DNA of 64,000 nt. It comes from Bog-159 sp963709155. Its GTDB lineage: Bacteria; Acidobacteriota; Terriglobia; Bryobacterales; Bryobacteraceae. The stretch spans positions 403,752-467,751 of the forward strand of contig CAVPVD010000008.1 in the NCBI GenBank assembly GCA_963709155.1, given 5' to 3'. The notes beneath the pieces were generated by a model, which ran no database searches, was not told the origin of the DNA, and saw only the letters and a list, made by a program, of their open reading frames with translations. The position numbers were made by a program, and so were the translations under genes. Positions 45,025 through 55,353 of the stretch are shown piece after piece. How positions within the stretch are numbered: position 1 is the first letter of the stretch; every line of letters starts with the position of its first letter.

Positions 45025-45948
45025 CTAATTGTTGGTACTGCCCTCGCCACCGCTGCGTCTTTCCGCAGATCCCCCGGCGTCAGCGCGACGGGCTTTCGCG
45101 GCGGCCTTCTCAATTTCAGAGTTGGCCTCGCCGCCGATAAAGATAGCCGCGCCTGTGGAATAGAGCCACATCAGAAGCGCAACCACTGCATCGAGGGATC
45201 CATAGATTCTTTGAGAACTGAAGTGATTCTGATAGACCCGAAGCAGCAGCGTAGAGGCGGCCCATAACGCGACTGCGACGACCGCACCGGGGATACTCCA
45301 TTGCCACCGCCGATCATTTAAGTTCGGCCCGAAGCGGTAAAGCAGGGCGAACGAGAACAGCAGCAGTACCGCTGCCACGAGCCACTGTATGATGCGCCAG
45401 AGAAACAGGGATTGGGTGTGAATGCCAATATCCTGTTCAATCATTTTCCAGACCTGGCTGCCATAGAGCATTACCCAGAGCGCAACCAGGCCCATGATCC
45501 CTAGCGAAATCGTCAAGCCAAAGGCGACACCCAAAACCTTCCACCATCGACGCTCTTCTTTGACCTCATATGCCTTATTCAGGCCGGTCATCATGGCCCA
45601 AGTGCCATTCAAGGCACCCCAAGCGGAGCCCAGCCCCGCCCATACAGCTCCAGCGCCGATAACGGCTCCTGCGTTCAGTTCACCAACGGTTTTCGCAATT
45701 AGCGCCGACGCTTCCCGCGGCAGGATCTGCTGAAAGGCGCCCAGGAGCGTATTTCGCAAATTAGATCCTGTGCTGACGAGTTTATCGAGCACAATAAGCA
45801 GCAACAACAAGACAGGAAACAGGCTGAGGAAGTAATAGAACGCCAGCCGGGCCGCCTGTCCGAAGACTTCATCGTCCCAGCTTTTCCGGCATGTGCGTTT
45901 CGCCAACTCCCACCAGGAGAGCCCTTGCAGGCCCGACAAATCGGCCAT
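45025..45948 (-). CDS. YihY/BrkB family inner-membrane protein
   Basis: 307 residues, six predicted membrane helices: LAFYYFLSLFPVLLLLLIVL, then GAVWAGLGSAWGALNGTWAMMTGLNKAYEV, GVAFGLTISLGIMGLVALWVML, a fourth and fifth, and a final SLDAVVALLMWLYSTGAAIFIGGEANSEIEKA. That last segment (YxG..GxxxxxLxWxYxxxxIxLxGAExN) is the YihY signature. The exact transport role of the family is unsettled. The charged C-terminal tail is long. Confidence 0.94.
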   Translation of the reverse strand: MADLSGLQGLSWWELAKRTCRKSWDDEVFGQAARLAFYYFLSLFPVLLLLLIVLDKLVSTGSNLRNTLLGAFQQILPREASALIAKTVGELNAGAVIGAGAVWAGLGSAWGALNGTWAMMTGLNKAYEVKEERRWWKVLGVAFGLTISLGIMGLVALWVMLYGSQVWKMIEQDIGIHTQSLFLWRIIQWLVAAVLLLFSFALLYRFGPNLNDRRWQWSIPGAVVAVALWAASTLLLRVYQNHFSSQRIYGSLDAVVALLMWLYSTGAAIFIGGEANSEIEKAAAKARRADAGGSAERRSGGEGSTNN

Positions 45949-46584
45949 AATTCCAGCTTACACGCAAGAGTGCCGGTTCAGTGGAGCAAGTACCAAAGAC
46001 CGTCTTGCAGTGTTGGGTGGCGGCAATGCCCTTATTCACCGGCCAATCGGACAACGCCGCAGGCCATTCGTATTGAGGGTCGGTAGACGGAACTGTGACC
46101 AACGAGGACGGCAAGGCCGTCGAGGGAGCAACGGTCTACGCGGACCCCTTTGGCAGGCTGATGATAACCATAGTCCCTGAACGTCAACACAGACTCGACT
46201 GATCACCGCACAATCGACCGTCTAAAACGTCTACCGGCCAAAAACGGTAGGTCATGATCGCGACTGAAAGTCGCCTGAAGTTTGACCGGGCACAGTGTCA
46301 CGTCAACGTCATCACGCCGAAGCGAAAACTATCCTCGACGCCGTTCAAGGCCTGGTCAGCTACTTGCCGGCTTCAATAAGTTATGCCGCCTTCTTGATCT
46401 TGATCATGGTCTTATCGAGGGTGCTAGTTGGATCACGAAGCTAACTTAACTCATGCTGCCGTTATGTCATCTTTATGTCCTCGCTCTATCCGCCGGCAGA
46501 GCGAGGGCGTCGATCTTCCGACCGCGGCGCCGGCAAAATACTATCTACTTGCCGGCGAGGATAACTTCATGTGCTACGCGGGTT
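45949..46584. other. Structured intergenic region with protein fragment and hairpins
   Basis: A short frame on the + strand (46077-46202) reads GTVTNEDGKAVEGATVYA, the first strand pair of a carboxypeptidase-regulatory (CarboxypepD_reg) domain, then stops; it is a remnant. Downstream are three perfect hairpins: CTACCG/CGGTAG (46231-46250), GCGACT/AGTCGC (46260-46274) and CCTCGCTCT/AGAGCGAGG (46479-46506). The last follows the ATPase gene on the minus strand and might end its transcript, though no T tract is present. Confidence 0.5.
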
Positions 46585-48915
46585 CTATACGATCCCCAGA
46601 CGCTTGAACACTGGGACTTTGGCAAAATCCACGATGAATGCAAAAACCGCCGCCCCGGCGAGTGTTCCTCCCACAACGAATATGGACAGAGGATTCATGG
46701 CGATTCCGCGCGTGACCAGCGTCGAAATAATTAAAATATCGCAGACACTCGACACAAGGACCAACAGACTTGGGCGAGAACTCCACACCCGCCCGCGTTC
46801 GCGAATGGAATAGAGCGTCGCCTCACTGCCGAACACTAGCGCTACCAGTGCCATGGTTCTCAAGGCATCGATTCCAAGTCCCATCCGAAACTTGCCGAAC
46901 GCCAGCACGGTGATGCAAAAGAGCAAGAGGCAACTCCCCATAACGACACCTGCGATCGTCAATTTGCCGATTCGCCAGGCATTGGGCATCGAGGATGGCC
47001 GTACGTTGTCCGTCGTCAAGGACATAGCCAGGAAGTCGCCGGTGATCATTAAAATGACCATCAGCATGGGGGTCAGGATGGCGTGCCCGGTCATGAGCAG
47101 ACCCACAGCCAGGAAGAGCACCTGCACAATCTTCTTGATCACCGAGTTCAGCGTATAAGTCAGGATGCGCTGGAACGTAACACGGCCTTCTTTTACCGCA
47201 GCGACAATACCGACGAGTCCGGGCTTTGTCAGCACAATGCCCGCTGCCGATTTGGCCACATCCGTGGCCGTCGACACCGCGATTCCCATCTGCGCCTGGC
47301 GGAGCGCCGGCGCGTCGTTGGCTCCATCGCCGCACATACCAACAGTGTGGCCACTCTTCTGGAACGCTTTGACGAGGTTGTACTTTCCTTCCGGAAGAAT
47401 GCCGGCGAAAACTGCAAACTCCTCGGGTCGAACATCGGCGGGAATGGGCCCCGGTGGACAGACCTTTCCGTCCAGGCCTACATCGTGGGCGACGATGGCT
47501 GCGGTCGCGGCTGCATCGCCGGTCACCATCACCGCTCGCACTCCCAGCGCGTGCAGTTCCGTAATCAAGGCGGCGGAATCCGGCCGGGGCGGATCACTGA
47601 GAGCGATGATTCCGGCAAGTCTCAGCGCGGCGGACGGACCGGCCGCGACGGCCAGAACGCGAAAACCCTTCGCCTCAAGGTCATTCGCCGTCTTGGATGC
47701 ATCAGGCCCCGATTGCGTCAGGCCGGCAACCGCGGCAAACGCGCCTTTGACCGCGCGAACCGTGGCGCCCCCCGGATCGGTGGCAGTCGCCTCCGACATC
47801 TTCGTACCAGGATCGAACGGAACCAACTTGATCAGTTTGGGCAGGTCGGAGGCTGCTTTCTTGGCGGCGGCGGCACGGATGGCCGCATCCACCGGATCTT
47901 GCCCACCGTCCGAACTCGCCAGGGCAGCCAGTCCCAAGACGTGCGATTCGTCGAAGCCGGGCATGGCGTGGACGGCGGTCACGGTAAGTGCGTTTTGGGT
48001 GAGGGTACCGGTCTTATCTGAGCAAAGCACGTCGATGCTTGCCGCTTCATCCACCGCGGAGAGTCTGGTTGGAAGAACGCCCAGCTTGGCCAAAGCCTTT
48101 GCACCGAGCGCGGCCGCAAGGGTAAAGGTGGCCGGCAACGCCACCGGAATCGACGCCAGAACCGCCGTCAACACCAGCAGAATGACTTCGCTACCCGGCA
48201 TCTTGAGAGCGTAGGCGTACCCCACCAGCATCACGATGAGGATGCCATTGAACATGCCGAGATTGCGCACTACACGCAGCACCGCCTTCTGCTGCGAACT
48301 TTCGACATGTGCCGTGCGAACCAACTCCGCGGTGCGTCCAAACTTGGTGCGCGCTCCTGTCGCCGTGACCTCCGCGACCGCTTCGCCGCGCCGCACCAGC
48401 GCTCCCGCGTAAGTTTCGAACCCAGCGCCTGCCTCAATCGGAACGGATTCGCCGGTGAGCATGGACTGGTCAAGCAGCACCGATCCCTCGGTCAGGCGTA
48501 CATCGGCGGCAACTATGGCGCCGAGCGACAGTTTCACTATGTCTCCAACAACCAATTGGGCCGCGGGTACTGTAGTCCAGTTATTATCGCGTTTGACCGA
48601 AGCATTCAGCGCAAGCCGCGACTTCAGCGCGGCAAGAGTCGCCTGAGCGCGCCCTTCCTGGAAGAACCCGAGAGCAGCGTTGAAGGCCAGGAGACCCGCG
48701 ATGATCCCCGCCTCGACATACTTGCCGAGGACAATTTCGAGCACGATCGCAGCCTCGAGCATCCACGGAACTGGCGCCCAGAACTTGGTCAGCGCCCTGC
48801 GAAGCGGATGCAGGGCCGTGTCCGGCATCGCGTTTGGGCCGGACTTCGCCAATCGGCTTCGGGCTTCATCGCCCGTCAGGCCGGTCGCGAGCGGGACATC
48901 CTCTACGCGGGTCAT
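46585..48915 (-). CDS. P-type (P3A-like) proton ATPase, divergent paralogue
   Basis: 776 residues. Actuator: LTGESVP. Phosphorylation site: CSDKTGTLTQNALTV. Hinge: MCGDGANDAPALRQAQMGIAV. Typical helices flank these, with VPWMLEAAIVLEIVLGK early. The lack of a large heavy-metal N-domain and the P3A-type spacing indicate an H+-pumping ATPase of the plant/fungal Pma type, which expels protons and builds membrane potential. It is clearly more distant from the two neighbouring P3A copies than they are from each other. It starts 11 nt downstream of the PPK2 stop. Confidence 0.92.
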   Translation of the reverse strand: MTRVEDVPLATGLTGDEARSRLAKSGPNAMPDTALHPLRRALTKFWAPVPWMLEAAIVLEIVLGKYVEAGIIAGLLAFNAALGFFQEGRAQATLAALKSRLALNASVKRDNNWTTVPAAQLVVGDIVKLSLGAIVAADVRLTEGSVLLDQSMLTGESVPIEAGAGFETYAGALVRRGEAVAEVTATGARTKFGRTAELVRTAHVESSQQKAVLRVVRNLGMFNGILIVMLVGYAYALKMPGSEVILLVLTAVLASIPVALPATFTLAAALGAKALAKLGVLPTRLSAVDEAASIDVLCSDKTGTLTQNALTVTAVHAMPGFDESHVLGLAALASSDGGQDPVDAAIRAAAAKKAASDLPKLIKLVPFDPGTKMSEATATDPGGATVRAVKGAFAAVAGLTQSGPDASKTANDLEAKGFRVLAVAAGPSAALRLAGIIALSDPPRPDSAALITELHALGVRAVMVTGDAAATAAIVAHDVGLDGKVCPPGPIPADVRPEEFAVFAGILPEGKYNLVKAFQKSGHTVGMCGDGANDAPALRQAQMGIAVSTATDVAKSAAGIVLTKPGLVGIVAAVKEGRVTFQRILTYTLNSVIKKIVQVLFLAVGLLMTGHAILTPMLMVILMITGDFLAMSLTTDNVRPSSMPNAWRIGKLTIAGVVMGSCLLLFCITVLAFGKFRMGLGIDALRTMALVALVFGSEATLYSIRERGRVWSSRPSLLVLVSSVCDILIISTLVTRGIAMNPLSIFVVGGTLAGAAVFAFIVDFAKVPVFKRLGIV

Positions 48916-48925
48916 GATTCAAACC

Positions 48926-49795
48926 TCAATTCGCGAGCTGCTTGCGGATGGATTTCAATTCCTGCCGTCGTTTCGCGGTGGTTTTGGGATATGCCATTTT
49001 CATTTCATGGAACGCATCCAGGACAATTTGGGAAACAGCCAGGCGGGCGTTTTCCTTATCGTCAGCCGGAACGACGTACCAGGGCGCGTGATGAGTGCTT
49101 GTGGCGCCCAGACAGGACCCATAAGCCTCCATGTAGTGTTTCCAGTATTTCCGCTCGTGAATGTCCGCGGGGCTGAATTTCCAGTTCTTGTCGGGCTCAT
49201 CAATGCGCTCGAGGAATCGCTTTCGCTGCTCTTCCTTCGAAAGGTGGAGGAATATTTTGACAGTACGCGTTCCGTTGCGATATAGGTGGCTCTCCAGGTC
49301 CCGGATGGAGCGATACCGCTCCTGCCAGATGGTTTTCTCGTCGCGCAACTCCTCCGGAAGCCCCTGGCTACGGAGAATCTCCGGATGCACGCGAACAACC
49401 AGCACTTCTTCATAATAGGAACGATTGAAGATGCCGATGTGCCCGCGTTGGGGCAGGCGGCACGTAGTGCGCCAGAGGAAATCATGCTCCAACTCATCGG
49501 CGCTCGGCTGTTTGAAGCTGAAAACCTGGCAGCCTTGCGGATTGATCCCGGACATGACGTGCCGGATGGCGCCGTCCTTGCCGCCGGCATCCATCCCCTG
49601 AAAAATCAGGAGCAACGCATAGCGGTTGGAAGCGTAGTGAAGGTGTTGCAGCGAGCTCAACTCCTCCACGTGTTCTCTCAGCAGTTCTTGATACTCCTCC
49701 TTCGACTTGCAAAACGGCTTCACAATCGTCGGCCACTCAGTGAGTTGGACCTTCGCTCCGGGCCGCACCCGGAAATTCTTTGAATTGATCTTCAT
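48926..49795 (-). CDS. ppk2: Polyphosphate kinase 2 family protein
   Basis: 289 residues from the ATG after GAAGGG (6 nt spacing). The core is LLLIFQGMDAGGKDGAIRHVMSGINPQG (Walker A), then RSYYEEVLVVRVHPE, Walker B-like KIFLHLSKEEQRKRFLERID and a lid with Arg residues. PPK2 enzymes phosphorylate nucleoside mono- or diphosphates using polyphosphate, giving ADP/ATP without respiration. The position between two proton-ATPase genes suggests it supplies ATP from stored polyphosphate when proton export is needed. Confidence 0.95.
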   Translation of the reverse strand: MKINSKNFRVRPGAKVQLTEWPTIVKPFCKSKEEYQELLREHVEELSSLQHLHYASNRYALLLIFQGMDAGGKDGAIRHVMSGINPQGCQVFSFKQPSADELEHDFLWRTTCRLPQRGHIGIFNRSYYEEVLVVRVHPEILRSQGLPEELRDEKTIWQERYRSIRDLESHLYRNGTRTVKIFLHLSKEEQRKRFLERIDEPDKNWKFSPADIHERKYWKHYMEAYGSCLGATSTHHAPWYVVPADDKENARLAVSQIVLDAFHEMKMAYPKTTAKRRQELKSIRKQLAN

Positions 49796-49855
49796 CTTCA
49801 TCCCTTCGATATCGCGACCTGCGTAGATGCCGCTTAGCACTCATGGGGCGCACGA

Positions 49856-52441
49856 TCACGCTTGCTGTTTCCGAATCTCGCGCTCCGCCTCAAGCCAGTC
49901 TTGCCCTGCTTGGCCATCACGGCGGCCTCGCTGCTCATAGAGCTCATAGGCCCGCGTGGCGATCCGCGGTGTCAGATCGAGCGGCTTCCTGGCCAACAAT
50001 GGGGCTCTAGCAGGATCAAAAATCCGATAGGCGAGCAGTTTCACGCGGTCATTCAGCAGGAACCAAGCCAGAGCGTAGCCCCAAACGAACGCAGCCCAGC
50101 CCCAGCCGAGGGGCGTCATAAACAGCCCATAAACCGCAATCAGGGTCGCCAGCGCTTGCGTGCCGAGCACCGCTGCCCATAGAACCCGCGCGGGGCGTAT
50201 GGACCAGAACGGGCCGCGCGTACGCGTCAGGAAAATCGTCAAATGTCCGGCCACGGACAGCTTCAAATACATCAGCGTCTGGATGTGCGCACGATCGAGA
50301 TGAAAGACGCGCTCACCGAGATAAAACAATCCGAAGGCGGAGACGACCCCGATGACACCCAGCACCGTGGAAATCCCCAACACCAGACGCATGTTCCAAG
50401 CCTCGGGCTTATCCTTGTAATGAACGTTGTCATAGGCGATGGACAGGATGGCTCCGTCGTTGAGCAACGCCAGTATCACGATCATCACGGCCGTCAGTGG
50501 ATAGAAGTTAAATACCAGAATCGCCAGCGTCATGAACAACAGCACGCGCAGCGTCTCAGCGATACGGTAGATCGCATAGCTGTTCATCCGCTGGAACGTT
50601 TTCCGGCTCTCCTTGATCGCGTCGATAATCACCGACAGGCCGGATGTCATCAGCACGATGGACGCCGCGGCGCGCGCGGCGTCCGTGGCGCCGGAAACGG
50701 CGATGCCGCAGTCAGCTTTCTTCAGCGCGGGAGCGTCGTTCACCCCGTCGCCCGTCATGCCGACAATGTGGCCGCGCTGCTGCAGCACGTCCACGATATG
50801 GAATTTATGTTCGGGGAAAACCTGAGCGAAACCGTCGGCTCTTTCGATGGATTCCGCCGACTGGGCCGATTCGTGATGCTTTACGTCGCCCAGACCGGCG
50901 GCGTCGAGAATCGCCGTGCCCATCCCTAATTTCATCGCGGTTTCCTGGGCGATAGCCAGTTGATCGCCGGTAACCATCTTGACCTTCACGCCCATCTGGC
51001 ACGCGGTCGCGATGGTTGCCTTGGCATCTTCGCGTGGCGGATCGAACAGGGGCAAGACACCCAGAAACTGCCATTGTCCCTCTCCCTCGGCCCGCGCCAC
51101 GCCCAACGAACGAAAGCCGCGCGCCGCGAATTCATTGACCGCCTTCTCGACTGCGGGCTTCACCTGCCCGGCATTCGCTGACAATTCCAAAATCACCTGC
51201 GGCGCACCCTTCGTTACTTTGAACGTCCTTCCGTCAGCGGCTTTGACGGCGGCTTCGGTGCGCTTATGCACCGGGTCGAAAGGCTGAAAATGGACCACGT
51301 CATAGCCATTCAACTCCTCGGCGCTTTTCAGACCGCCCAGAACGGCCAGATCAATGGTGTCGTTATTGTCCGCCCGCGAGGCCAGCGCGGCATTGAGGAT
51401 GACTTGCCCGGCGGGGACATTGTTTACACCGAACGGATCGCCGAGCGTCAGCTTGTTCTGGGTCAGGGTGCCGGTCTTGTCCGCGCACAGCACGTCCACA
51501 CCTGCCAATTCCTCGATGGCCACCAGACGGCTCACAATTGCCTCTGACTTGGCGAGCAGGCGCGCGCCGACCGCCATCGTCACCGACAAAACCGTCGGCA
51601 TGGCCACGGGAATCGCGGCCACAGTCAGCACTAAGGCGAACTGCAGCGTAGTGAGGATCGGGTCGCCGCGAAAGAGCGCGACGGTAACAATCACCGCCAC
51701 TAGAGCCACCGCGAGGACGATCAGGTAATCGCCAATTTTCAGCACAGCACGCTGAAAATGGCTGACGGTGTGCGCCTCCTGCACCAGTTGCGCCGTCTTG
51801 CCGAAGTACGTGCTCGCGCCCGTGGCATAGACCAGAGCGCCGATTTCGCCCTGGCGGACGATCGACCCCGAAAACACCGCTTCACCAGGTTTGCGCTCGG
51901 CGGGCAAGGATTCGCCTGTCAACGCGGACTGATCCACCTCCACCGGGTCGCCAGCAAGCAAGCGCGCATCCGCCGGCACAATATCGCCCAATCGCAGGCG
52001 GATGACGTCGCCCGGCACCACCTCGCGCGCCGGCGGGGTGATCCACTTACCATCACGTTTCACCCGGGCCTTGATCGCCAATTTGGCCTTCAGGGCAGCA
52101 ATGGCGTTGCCCGCCTGGCTTTCTTCCCAGAATCCGACGACGGCGTTGGAAACCAGCAAAAGGAGGATGATGAAGAAATCCGGCCAGTGCCGGACCACGC
52201 CCGACAGGATCACCGCCACTTCGATCATCCATGGGATTGGACCCCAAAAATAGCTGAGGAATTTGAGGAACGCATTGGTTTTCTTTTCTTCGATCTCGTT
52301 AGGCCCGTATTGGGTCAGCCGTTGTTGCGCCTCGGCTTGACTGAGGCCGTCCGGCGACGACCCCAACTTTGCCTGCAGTTCCAGCATGGGAAGGGTTTTC
52401 AGATCGTCCTTCGCCTCGGGCCTATCTGCGTTGGGTTCCAC
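49856..52441 (-). CDS. P3A-type H+-ATPase (Pma1-like), copy 1
   Basis: 861 residues. N-terminal GLSQAEAQQRLTQYGPNEIEEKK; helix pair FLKFLSYFWGPIPWMIEVAVILSGV; actuator LTGESLPAERKPGEAVFSGS; phosphorylation site CADKTGTLTQNKLTLGDPFG; P-domain GMTGDGVNDAPALKKADCGIAVSGATD. The P3A family pumps H+ at one per ATP. The close paralogue at 55.6-58.3 kb shares nearly all these segments and the C-terminal tail (GQAGQDWLEAEREI). Confidence 0.95.
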   Translation of the reverse strand: MEPNADRPEAKDDLKTLPMLELQAKLGSSPDGLSQAEAQQRLTQYGPNEIEEKKTNAFLKFLSYFWGPIPWMIEVAVILSGVVRHWPDFFIILLLLVSNAVVGFWEESQAGNAIAALKAKLAIKARVKRDGKWITPPAREVVPGDVIRLRLGDIVPADARLLAGDPVEVDQSALTGESLPAERKPGEAVFSGSIVRQGEIGALVYATGASTYFGKTAQLVQEAHTVSHFQRAVLKIGDYLIVLAVALVAVIVTVALFRGDPILTTLQFALVLTVAAIPVAMPTVLSVTMAVGARLLAKSEAIVSRLVAIEELAGVDVLCADKTGTLTQNKLTLGDPFGVNNVPAGQVILNAALASRADNNDTIDLAVLGGLKSAEELNGYDVVHFQPFDPVHKRTEAAVKAADGRTFKVTKGAPQVILELSANAGQVKPAVEKAVNEFAARGFRSLGVARAEGEGQWQFLGVLPLFDPPREDAKATIATACQMGVKVKMVTGDQLAIAQETAMKLGMGTAILDAAGLGDVKHHESAQSAESIERADGFAQVFPEHKFHIVDVLQQRGHIVGMTGDGVNDAPALKKADCGIAVSGATDAARAAASIVLMTSGLSVIIDAIKESRKTFQRMNSYAIYRIAETLRVLLFMTLAILVFNFYPLTAVMIVILALLNDGAILSIAYDNVHYKDKPEAWNMRLVLGISTVLGVIGVVSAFGLFYLGERVFHLDRAHIQTLMYLKLSVAGHLTIFLTRTRGPFWSIRPARVLWAAVLGTQALATLIAVYGLFMTPLGWGWAAFVWGYALAWFLLNDRVKLLAYRIFDPARAPLLARKPLDLTPRIATRAYELYEQRGRRDGQAGQDWLEAEREIRKQQA

Positions 52442-52462
52442 GATGCCTATCTCCTGAGCGCG

Positions 52463-53572
52463 TTACACCTTGGCTTCCGGCGGGTCTGCGACTCCTCCCG
52501 TCGGCACGAAATCCGGCACGTCAAGGCGTGCCACGCCTATCCGGCTGTCGGCCATTCCGTAATAGACATCGAAGCGGTCCGGCGATCCTAGATCGTCGCG
52601 CCGGTCGATGCCGGTGGGGAATACGACGTTGGCGACGGTCCCGTCGCGTTCCTGCGGGAGCGATGGAATCAGCACAGGCTCCGCCGAACGATAGCGGATC
52701 ACGCGCGGATGCTCCTTCGAGAGCACCATCACCCCAGCCGAGTAACATAGATGGTGTCCGGCGTTGCCCGGCTTCACTATTTCGCTCACGCCGTGGTAGA
52801 CAATCAGCCACCCGTGCCGGGTCAGGATGGGCGGAGTGCCGCCGCCGATTTTGAGCCGCTCCCAGGGCGACACGGGAGTCGCCAGCCGGTGATGAGAGGC
52901 AAACTTGCCGATGCGATATGGTTCACGGCCCTCCAGGGCCGTCGGGCAGTAGGAAATCCAGATGCTTTCCCGCTCGAGATCCAAGTCACGGGACGCGGGA
53001 TGGAGAGCGGTCTCCTCCGGGCGAGTGCCGGGGAAAAGCGGCCGGTGGAGGATGGCCAGCTCCGGGTGCCCGGATGGATTGGGAATGGCGACGGGGAAGA
53101 GGCTGGCGTCTTTGTCGTCCACGTCGGCGAATTCGATGCCCTGATATGGGCCGAAGTTCGCGAGCCCGAGGCGCTTCCAGTGGAAGAGGTCTTCCGATAC
53201 CGCAAAAGCGATCCGTGGGCCACGGGCTGAAAATGCCGCGTAGGTCATCAAGTAGCGCCGGAGCGGTTCCACGAACGTGATCCGCGGATCCTCGCACCCT
53301 CCCTTACCGCCGGGCTGCAACTCATAGTCGGCTTCGGGTTCCAATGCGATGCCCAGCCGCTCGACGCCTGCCGGATCGCCGGCTTCGTTGAATCGCACCC
53401 GTGCAATGCCGATGCGTGAGTAGTTCCCCTTCGCCACCAGCCGCGGGAATAGGTAGAGCTTACCATCGGGCCCGCGGGCGGCGGCAGGATTCAAGACGCC
53501 TTCAACCTCCTGGGGATTGCCCGGTTCCGGCTCCATTATCATTCCCAGGCGCTGCAACTTAAATCCAACCAT
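52463..53572 (-). CDS. Glycoside hydrolase/phosphorylase family 130
   Basis: 369 residues. Motifs: EVEGVLNPAAARGPDGKLYLFPRL at the N-terminus, GGCEDPRITFVE, PYQGIEFADVDDKDASLFP, EPYRIG, and GTPPILTRHGWLIVYHGV, matching GH130 (mannooligosaccharide or mannosyl phosphorylases with five-bladed propeller). Such enzymes phosphorolyse beta-mannosides to alpha-mannose-1-P. No signal peptide, hence cytoplasmic. It is followed at 10 nt by a phosphomannomutase-like gene and then manA, the next two steps to fructose-6-P. Confidence 0.92.
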   Translation of the reverse strand: MVGFKLQRLGMIMEPEPGNPQEVEGVLNPAAARGPDGKLYLFPRLVAKGNYSRIGIARVRFNEAGDPAGVERLGIALEPEADYELQPGGKGGCEDPRITFVEPLRRYLMTYAAFSARGPRIAFAVSEDLFHWKRLGLANFGPYQGIEFADVDDKDASLFPVAIPNPSGHPELAILHRPLFPGTRPEETALHPASRDLDLERESIWISYCPTALEGREPYRIGKFASHHRLATPVSPWERLKIGGGTPPILTRHGWLIVYHGVSEIVKPGNAGHHLCYSAGVMVLSKEHPRVIRYRSAEPVLIPSLPQERDGTVANVVFPTGIDRRDDLGSPDRFDVYYGMADSRIGVARLDVPDFVPTGGVADPPEAKV

Positions 53573-53582
53573 CAGGGTTTCC

Positions 53583-54353
53583 TCATAGCTTTAACACTTC
53601 CTGACCGTGATCCGACAGACAAGCGATGATTGTTTCGACAACCCGCTTGGTCTCGTGGGGACCCTGCACCGGAATAGAAACAACACCTGCCTCTTCGGCC
53701 GGATAGTCGTTTCCGCCCGCGAACAGGGCATCGCCAATGAAAATCATTTCTTTCAATGAAATGCCAAGAACGTCTCTTAGTTTTCTGACTCCGTAGGCTT
53801 TGTCTATACCCGGTTTGGTGACATCTATGGACGTCGCGCCGCCCATGCGGACGGAAAACTCGGGGATCAACGTGTCGAGAATCGCTTTGATCTTCTTCCG
53901 CTTCGCAAAATCGGAATCCCATTTCTTCTTCTCTTCTAGCGGCGCTTGCTGGCCGAGCGCCGAGAATGTGATCTGGCTTCCCCGGTCTTCAATCACTTCT
54001 CCCCAGACCTTTTTGGCTTGGAAGCCGGCCTGTTCGACCGCCTTCTTGAGAGAACCGACGATCTTCTCTTTTTCACTTGCTGTGAAGTCTTCGGAATAGA
54101 TCTTTTTCCAGTCCCCTGCGTAGCGGAAGAACTTGGTTCCACATGTGGGCAGGATAGATAGATTCGCCAGGCTTGCATCATGGGGAAGATGCGAGAGCAC
54201 CTGCTTTTCAAACTGCGGCCAATCGCCTCCGGATATCACGGCCGCCTTGACAATGCCGAGAAGGTCTCCGAGCAGCCGCGACATTTCGGCATCAAGAGAT
54301 GCCTTGCTTTCGGCCAGTGTGCCGTCCAGGTCAAACACGATTAGCTTTTTCAT
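53583..54353 (-). CDS. HAD-IIB protein, phosphomannomutase-like
   Basis: 256 residues from MKKLIVFD; a longer frame upstream overlaps manA and is rejected. N-terminal IVFDLDGTLAESK carries the DxDxT nucleophile motif. GGATSIDVTKPGIDKAYGVRKL and FIGDALFAGGNDYPAEE match the cap and C-terminal motifs of eukaryote-type phosphomannomutase (PMM), including GGND. ATG overlaps the manA stop (ATGA), giving translational coupling. In this operon it probably interconverts mannose-1-P and mannose-6-P, or acts as a phosphatase on one of them; the former fits the pathway better. Confidence 0.83.
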   Translation of the reverse strand: MKKLIVFDLDGTLAESKASLDAEMSRLLGDLLGIVKAAVISGGDWPQFEKQVLSHLPHDASLANLSILPTCGTKFFRYAGDWKKIYSEDFTASEKEKIVGSLKKAVEQAGFQAKKVWGEVIEDRGSQITFSALGQQAPLEEKKKWDSDFAKRKKIKAILDTLIPEFSVRMGGATSIDVTKPGIDKAYGVRKLRDVLGISLKEMIFIGDALFAGGNDYPAEEAGVVSIPVQGPHETKRVVETIIACLSDHGQEVLKL

Positions 54354-55344
54354 CCCGGCATCTCGATTTCCAACACGCTCACGGTGCTGAACGGCTGAAA
54401 AGTGCACGGTCCAGTCACCGCCGGCAACAGAAATACCTCGCCTTTTCCGACAGCATAAGTGGCGCCGCTGTGCTCGATCTGGCCGGTGCCTTCGATGCAT
54501 ACCAGCACTCTCGGCACACCCGCGGCGCCGACGGTAAACGGTGAGTCTCCGTGCAGTCGCGACAGCCAAAACTGTTCACAGTGAAAGAGCCGCTCGCGTT
54601 CCACGGGCGTCGTGGTTTCCACCACGGCCGCCACCAGCCCGCCCGCACACTTCCCAAAGTCGACGCAGGCAAGCGCCTGATCCACCTGGAGGGCGCGCGA
54701 GCCTTGCCCGTCTTCGCATCGACGTGATCCCAGTCATACAAGCGAAACGTCACGTCGCTGTTCTCCTGAACCTCGAACACCACGATGTCGCCGCCCAGAG
54801 AGTGCACCGTCCCCGCCGGTATGAAGACGGCATCGCCGGGCTGCGGCGTAATGTATGCGAGTTGGTCCGCCACCCCTCCGTTCGCGATCGCCTGCCGCAG
54901 ACCCGCTTCCGTGACGCCAGGCCGCAGACCCGCATAGATGCGGCTCTTTGGCCCTGCCTCCAGTACAACCCAGGCTTCGGTCTTACCGGTCTCGCCCGCC
55001 GGGAGCAGGTCTGTGTGGGTATCCGCAGGATGAACCTGGACCGAGAGCATTTCACGTGCGTCCAGGAACTTCAACAGCAGCGGGAATCGGCGGAATCGCC
55101 CCGCCAGCTTTCCCATCACCTGTTGTGGAAACTGTTCCAGCAGTTGCGCGATGGTTCGCCCTTTGAGGGGTCCATCGGCAACATGGCTGGGATGGTCTTC
55201 GCGGTCACTGAGCACCCACGCTTCGCCGATAGGGCCGTCGCCAGGCAGCGGCGCGGTGAGCAGGCCGGCCAAACGCCGGCCGCCCCAGAGCCGATACTGA
55301 TAGATCGGCTCGAATCGCAGGGGATAGAGAAGTTCTTGACTCAT
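54350..55344 (-). pseudogene. manA: Mannose-6-phosphate isomerase class I, frameshifted
   Basis: Expected ~330 residues. The upstream part (MSQELLYPLRFEPIYQYRLWGGRRL, VQVHPADTH, GKTEAWVVLEA, FIPAGTVHSLG) is in one frame up to ~54700. The downstream part (VDQALACVDFG ... VLEIEMPG) is in another. The break is in the dinucleotide run GCGCGCG (54693-54699): two bases too many, or one too few. Zinc and substrate motifs are present on both sides. If the break is real, the gene is dead; if it is a read error, it is intact. The end couples to the phosphomannomutase-like gene. Confidence 0.88.
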
Positions 55345-55353
55345 TGGGCTCCG

